A DNA stretch of 64,000 nucleotides. Source: Cohnella luojiensis. GTDB lineage: Bacteria; Bacillota; Bacilli; Paenibacillales; Paenibacillaceae. Location of the stretch: assembly GCF_004564235.1 (NCBI RefSeq), contig NZ_SOMN01000014.1, forward strand, positions 1 to 64,000, in the 5' to 3' direction. Positions 60,790 to 64,000 of this stretch are shown here, in pieces. The notes under the pieces were generated by a model that was not told the DNA's origin, made no database searches, and saw nothing but the letters and a program-made list of their open reading frames with translations. Within the stretch, counting starts at the first letter, position 1, and each line of letters opens with the position of its first letter. The position numbers and the translations under genes are program-made.

Positions 60790-61827
60790 TTAGTTATTCG
60801 AATAAGCGATAACTTTAGTAAAGGCTGCGTTCACACTCTGTCCCAAATGAAGCTCTTTGACTTTATCCCTCGGCTGAAAAGCACGAATAATGCCACGATC
60901 GCCCAGATCGACGGATACTTCGGCATAATGTCCGAGTATCATCATTTGTTTGATCGTACCGGGCAAACCCGCTTCCTGTCTTGTTCCCGGCTCCAGGATG
61001 ATATCTTCCGGCCTGACGGCGACGACAACCTCACCCGATAGACGTTTCGCATTCGGAAATTCCATTCGTCCCATAACCAGCTTGTCTTCTTGCGCACCTC
61101 CCTTCAAGAAATTCATTTTGCCGATAAACTCAGCGACGTAAAGCGTTTCAGGTGCATCGTATATGTCCTGAGGCGCGGCAATTTGTTCGATATGTCCATG
61201 ATTCATGACTACGATCCGATCGGACAGCGAAAGTGCTTCCTCCTGATCGTGCGTGACGAATACCATCGTAAGACCGGTCTCCGTCTGAATTTCGCGCAAT
61301 TCCTCCCTCATCTCGTGGCGGAGCTTGGCATCAAGCGCGGAGAAAGGCTCGTCCAGAAGCAATACCGCCGGCTTGAGAAGAAGGGATCGGGCAACGGCGA
61401 TTCGCTGCTGTTGACCGCCTGAAAGCTGGCCCGGATATTTCTTCTCCGCTCCGGGCAAACGGACAAGATTAAGCACTTCCTCGACGGCTTTTCGTATTTC
61501 CGCCTTAGGCATTTTGCGGATCTTGAGTCCGAAAGCAAGGTTATCGAAGATGGTCATATGAGGCCATAGGTTATAACCTTGGAAGACCATGGAAGTCGGT
61601 CTTTTTTCCGGTGGGAGCTTGACCACGCTTCGACCCTCGATCAGGATGTCTCCCGAATCGGGCTCTAGAAAACCTCCGATGCTCCTCAACACGGTTGTCT
61701 TACCGCAGCCGGAAGGACCGAGCAAGGTGATGAGCTCGCCCTTGTTAACATCGAGTGAAATCCCGCTCACGCCTTCACCCGTTTTGTAACGTTTAGACAA
61801 ATCGCGAATGGATAGTTGAATGCTCAT
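60790..61827 (-). CDS. ABC transporter ATP-binding protein (PotA/FbpC-like), unit 2
   Basis: The ATG at 61827 has GGAGG 5 bases upstream. The 345-residue protein carries Walker A GPSGCGKTT, Q-loop MVFQGYNLWPH, signature LSGGQQQRIAVARSLL, Walker B VLLLDEP and the switch His in VTHDQEE, followed by a regulatory TOBE-type domain (VVVAVRPEDIILEPG). It energises the two permeases around it. Because it is a full-length importer ATPase near the sugar locus, it might also serve the sugar permeases there, but its group differs from MsmX. Confidence 0.94.
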   Translation of the reverse strand: MSIQLSIRDLSKRYKTGEGVSGISLDVNKGELITLLGPSGCGKTTVLRSIGGFLEPDSGDILIEGRSVVKLPPEKRPTSMVFQGYNLWPHMTIFDNLAFGLKIRKMPKAEIRKAVEEVLNLVRLPGAEKKYPGQLSGGQQQRIAVARSLLLKPAVLLLDEPFSALDAKLRHEMREELREIQTETGLTMVFVTHDQEEALSLSDRIVVMNHGHIEQIAAPQDIYDAPETLYVAEFIGKMNFLKGGAQEDKLVMGRMEFPNAKRLSGEVVVAVRPEDIILEPGTRQEAGLPGTIKQMMILGHYAEVSVDLGDRGIIRAFQPRDKVKELHLGQSVNAAFTKVIAYSNN

Positions 61828-61860
61828 GATTTCCTCCATATTCCGGAATCAAGGCTCCGG

Positions 61861-62697
61861 TTATTTCAATTGGAAACCGCTGGACATGACATCGGCACTC
61901 ACAAACCGCTGGGCCGCGAGCAGCAAGATAATCGTTGGCGCCGTCAGAATGATGGAGAACACCGCGCCTGCGCTGCCCGGAAAATCGGCGATAATGGAAT
62001 ACATGACGATCGGCATCGTTCTGTAATCGGGAATGCCTACGAGAAAAGTACCTTGAGCTTCATCCAGAGAGTTAAGAAACGTAAAGACGGAAGCCACGAT
62101 AATACCGGGCAATGCCATCGGCAACGTAATGCTTCGGAACACGCGAAACGGTGACGCTCCTACGTCCCGGGCGGATTCCTCTTGCGCCGAATGAACGTTG
62201 CGGAAGGCGGCCGTTGGGATCCAGGTCATGAACATCAGGACATTGATCATGTGAACCAGCACGACACCGAGCAGCGTATTCATAAGTCCCAATTTATAGA
62301 AGAGGACGGCAATCGATACGTACAGCCCCATTTTCGGAAAAGCATGCGTAAGCAAGAAGGAGAAAAGGAATACTTTGCTGAGCGGAAACCTGATGCGCGC
62401 AAATGCGTAAGCTGCTGGAATGCACAGCACAATGGACAAAGCCGTAACCAATGCGGCTATCAAGAATGATAGTCCAATCGATTTAGCGATTTCATCCTCT
62501 TGAAGCACGAATTTCCACCACTGCAACGACCACTGGTGAGGCAACAAATCGGGATAAGTCCATTTTCCGCTAAAAGCCAGAACGACCAAGTTCAATAAGG
62601 GACTGACGAAGAACACGATAAACACGATCAGAAGCAGAAACTCGATGATTTTGCGAGTTCCGATTGCTCGGAAATACCATAACATGCAATGATTCAT
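61861..62697 (-). CDS. ABC transporter permease (PotC/FbpB-like), unit 2
   Basis: A 278-residue permease with six helices and the EAA loop EESARDVGASPFRVFRSITL. The ATG at 62697 has GGAGG only 3 bases away, while a second ATG at 62685 is 14-15 away, so the start is uncertain. It lies 33 bp before the ATPase gene and 17 bp after the regulator. It pairs with the permease at 58744-59583. Confidence 0.87.
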   Translation of the reverse strand: MNHCMLWYFRAIGTRKIIEFLLLIVFIVFFVSPLLNLVVLAFSGKWTYPDLLPHQWSLQWWKFVLQEDEIAKSIGLSFLIAALVTALSIVLCIPAAYAFARIRFPLSKVFLFSFLLTHAFPKMGLYVSIAVLFYKLGLMNTLLGVVLVHMINVLMFMTWIPTAAFRNVHSAQEESARDVGASPFRVFRSITLPMALPGIIVASVFTFLNSLDEAQGTFLVGIPDYRTMPIVMYSIIADFPGSAGAVFSIILTAPTIILLLAAQRFVSADVMSSGFQLK

Positions 62698-62714
62698 CTC
62701 CCTCCGCGCACAAT

Positions 62715-63716
62715 TTAAGTCGACTCTCGGATGACAAGCTCGCTCGTATATTCGTTAAGCTTGGACAAAACCTTTTCTTGCTTGATTAAACGGTCCAGCA
62801 TCACAACCGCATCGTGCCCGATCTTGCTGTTATCCACTTTGATGGTCGTTAGCGAAGGCGAATACATGGCGGCATATTCGATATCGTCAAAGCCCATCAC
62901 CGCAACCTGTCCGGGGATTGGGACGGATCGTTGCTGCAGAAGTTTCATCGCGCCAAGCGCCATCATATCGTTGGTCGCGAATAGAGCGGTAAAGCCCTGT
63001 CCGATAAAATAATCCCATTGCTCTTCCAGAAGACGGTACCCTTGCTCAAAGCTTGATTCGGGGGAGTAATAAACGCTCATCTCGATATTTTCGTCCATTC
63101 GTTCCATGCTTTCCTGGAATCCTCTGAGTCGCAAATTATGGCTTCTATGCTCCTGCGGACCGGCGATTACAAAAAAGTTGCGGTGACCCAGTTGATAAAG
63201 ATAAGAGGCCGCGTGGCTCCCTCCTTCCTCATCCATGCTCACGAAATGCATCACCTCCGGATCGTCCGTCGAACCATTTACCATCAGATAAGGAATATTG
63301 AATTTCTTGACGTATTCGATAACGTTCTGTCGCAATCGGCTGATCAGAATCAATCCTTCGACCCGCTTCTCCATCATGAAGTCGGTGGAACTCAGCGACA
63401 TCCCTCGGTCCGTGGCAAGGTAAACGGAGTATCCCATGGCTTGGGCGGCCACTAGAATGGAATCGACGATTTTACCGTATATCGGATGGGAAACGATCGG
63501 TTGCTGATCACGATAAATGATGACGCCTATATTGTTCGTTCGTTGGGAAACCATTGCCCTCGCCACCGCGCTCGGCTTGTACTTCAATTCCTCGACGACG
63601 CTGAGCACGCGCTCGCGTACTTCCGGACTGGTATAACCTTTACCGGAGATGACCCGAGAAACCGTCGACTTGGAAACGCCGACGCGCAAAGCGATTTCTT
63701 TGATGTTATAAGCCAA
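62715..63716 (-). CDS. LacI-family transcriptional regulator 2
   Basis: The 333-residue product has the LacI DNA-binding domain (NIKEIALRVGVSKSTVSRVI, then EVRERVLSVVEELKYKPSAV) and a periplasmic-binding-protein-like effector domain ending VAVMGFDDIEYAAMYSPSLT and TIKVDN. It overlaps the GDPD gene by 11 bp and is followed by the ABC genes, so it is likely the local regulator of unit 2. Its operators are not visible inside the window; they may lie upstream of the GDPD gene. Confidence 0.92.
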   Translation of the reverse strand: MAYNIKEIALRVGVSKSTVSRVISGKGYTSPEVRERVLSVVEELKYKPSAVARAMVSQRTNNIGVIIYRDQQPIVSHPIYGKIVDSILVAAQAMGYSVYLATDRGMSLSSTDFMMEKRVEGLILISRLRQNVIEYVKKFNIPYLMVNGSTDDPEVMHFVSMDEEGGSHAASYLYQLGHRNFFVIAGPQEHRSHNLRLRGFQESMERMDENIEMSVYYSPESSFEQGYRLLEEQWDYFIGQGFTALFATNDMMALGAMKLLQQRSVPIPGQVAVMGFDDIEYAAMYSPSLTTIKVDNSKIGHDAVVMLDRLIKQEKVLSKLNEYTSELVIREST

Positions 63717-64000
63717 TTCCCGTTACCTCCCGCTTCACTCTTGCCGCGGCGGCAACATTCTTGGTCGTTATCGAGCGAACGCCCATCTCGGCGAATCGTT
63801 TGATCTGACCCTCTTCATTTACTGTCCAGATGTATACGGGCAAGCTGTAATCGGCCGCTATCTCGAGTAACGGCGGTTGAACCAGTTGATAGGGCATATT
63901 CAGTCCCAAGCATCCGGCGCTTCTCGCGTGATCGCATGTTTTTCGGATGGCATCCGTATAGCTCAAGGTCTTAAAAATCCGGACATCCGCGTTGAGAAGC
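63706..64000 (-). CDS. glycerophosphodiester phosphodiesterase family protein, partial
   Basis: Only the C-terminal 97 residues lie in the window; the gene continues past its end. The sequence LGLNMPYQLVQPPLLEIAAD, LPVYIWTVNEEGQIKRFAEM and GVRSITTKN is that of a GDPD TIM-barrel end, although the usual GVDGIITDYP reads GVRSITTKNV. It probably hydrolyses a glycerophosphodiester and belongs to the operon of regulator 2 and the ABC transporter. Confidence 0.78.
   Translation of the reverse strand, partial: LLNADVRIFKTLSYTDAIRKTCDHARSAGCLGLNMPYQLVQPPLLEIAADYSLPVYIWTVNEEGQIKRFAEMGVRSITTKNVAAAARVKREVTGIGL

Noticed and set aside
1..64000. CRISPR arrays, tRNA or rRNA genes
   Set aside because: No regularly spaced direct repeats of 24-40 bases and no tRNA- or rRNA-like conserved segments were noticed on reading; small tRNAs could still be missed without a covariance search.

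Overview
The window comes from an endospore-forming Gram-positive bacterium, most likely a member of the Paenibacillaceae (Paenibacillus or Cohnella type). This rests on gene content, not a database match: a YheC/D-type spore-coat ATP-grasp protein, two YjcZ-type sporulation peptides, a gerA-type germinant receptor operon, a CwlD-type amidase, a Hol-Tox type I toxin, a LexA-box SOS cassette, and a large Paenibacillus-style sugar locus with DUF5696 and YIP1/NHL proteins. No rRNA, tRNA, CRISPR array or prophage was seen.

Layout. 1-2.6 kb: a group II intron reverse-transcriptase scrap abuts a complete IS66-family element (tnpA, tnpB, tnpC), which also truncates a GyrI-like gene. 2.8-6.5 kb: an AT-rich stretch with an APH(6)-like kinase, a secreted protein of unknown function and an OafA-type acyltransferase. 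6.5-10.5 kb: a YcaQ-like glycosylase, a membrane histidine kinase, a LysM protein and a DUF2935 protein. 10.7-10.9 kb: a 28-residue holin-like toxin gene bracketed by an 18-bp inverted repeat. 10.9-21 kb: a seven-gene minus-strand operon for branched-chain acyl-CoA metabolism (two acyl-CoA dehydrogenases, a methylcitrate/citrate synthase, fused isobutyryl-CoA mutase IcmF, and E1alpha, E1beta and E2 of a branched-chain 2-oxoacid dehydrogenase). 21-23 kb: SRPBCC protein, YheC/D protein and the divergent YjcZ-type pair. 23-26.5 kb: a two-gene TOMM (thiazole/oxazole-modified microcin) synthetase operon with a sigma-K-like promoter and no recognisable precursor. 26.6-30.5 kb: gerA, gerC, gerB and a small fourth membrane gene. 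30.5-32.7 kb: a hexapeptide acyltransferase, an SOS-controlled pair, a GDPD remnant beside a hairpin array, and an amidase.

32.9-56.5 kb is one carbohydrate locus, all on the minus strand: three transcription units carrying glycosidases (GH35; two PF10091/GH144-like proteins, one lipoprotein and one cytosolic), two ABC permease pairs, two solute-binding proteins, a Gfo/Idh oxidoreductase, two sugar isomerase-like proteins, a 2-hydroxyacid dehydrogenase and a PhyH dioxygenase. A repeated GAAACGTTTC operator precedes all three units, and a LacI-family regulator is encoded inside. No ABC ATPase is present in this locus. 56.7-58.7 kb: DUF1801 and GNAT genes and an unknown protein. 58.7-64 kb: a complete ABC importer (two permeases, ATPase, binding lipoprotein) with its own LacI regulator and a partial GDPD gene.

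The signals most worth following are: (i) a 19-bp dyad at exactly the same distance from the -10 hexamer of two acyltransferase genes 26 kb apart; (ii) a TOMM synthetase that looks sporulation-controlled, beside two Ser-Cys peptides with similar promoters; (iii) the GAAACGTTTC regulon; (iv) a toxin transcript whose ends can pair. Functions are assigned from recognisable motifs by eye; no search was run.
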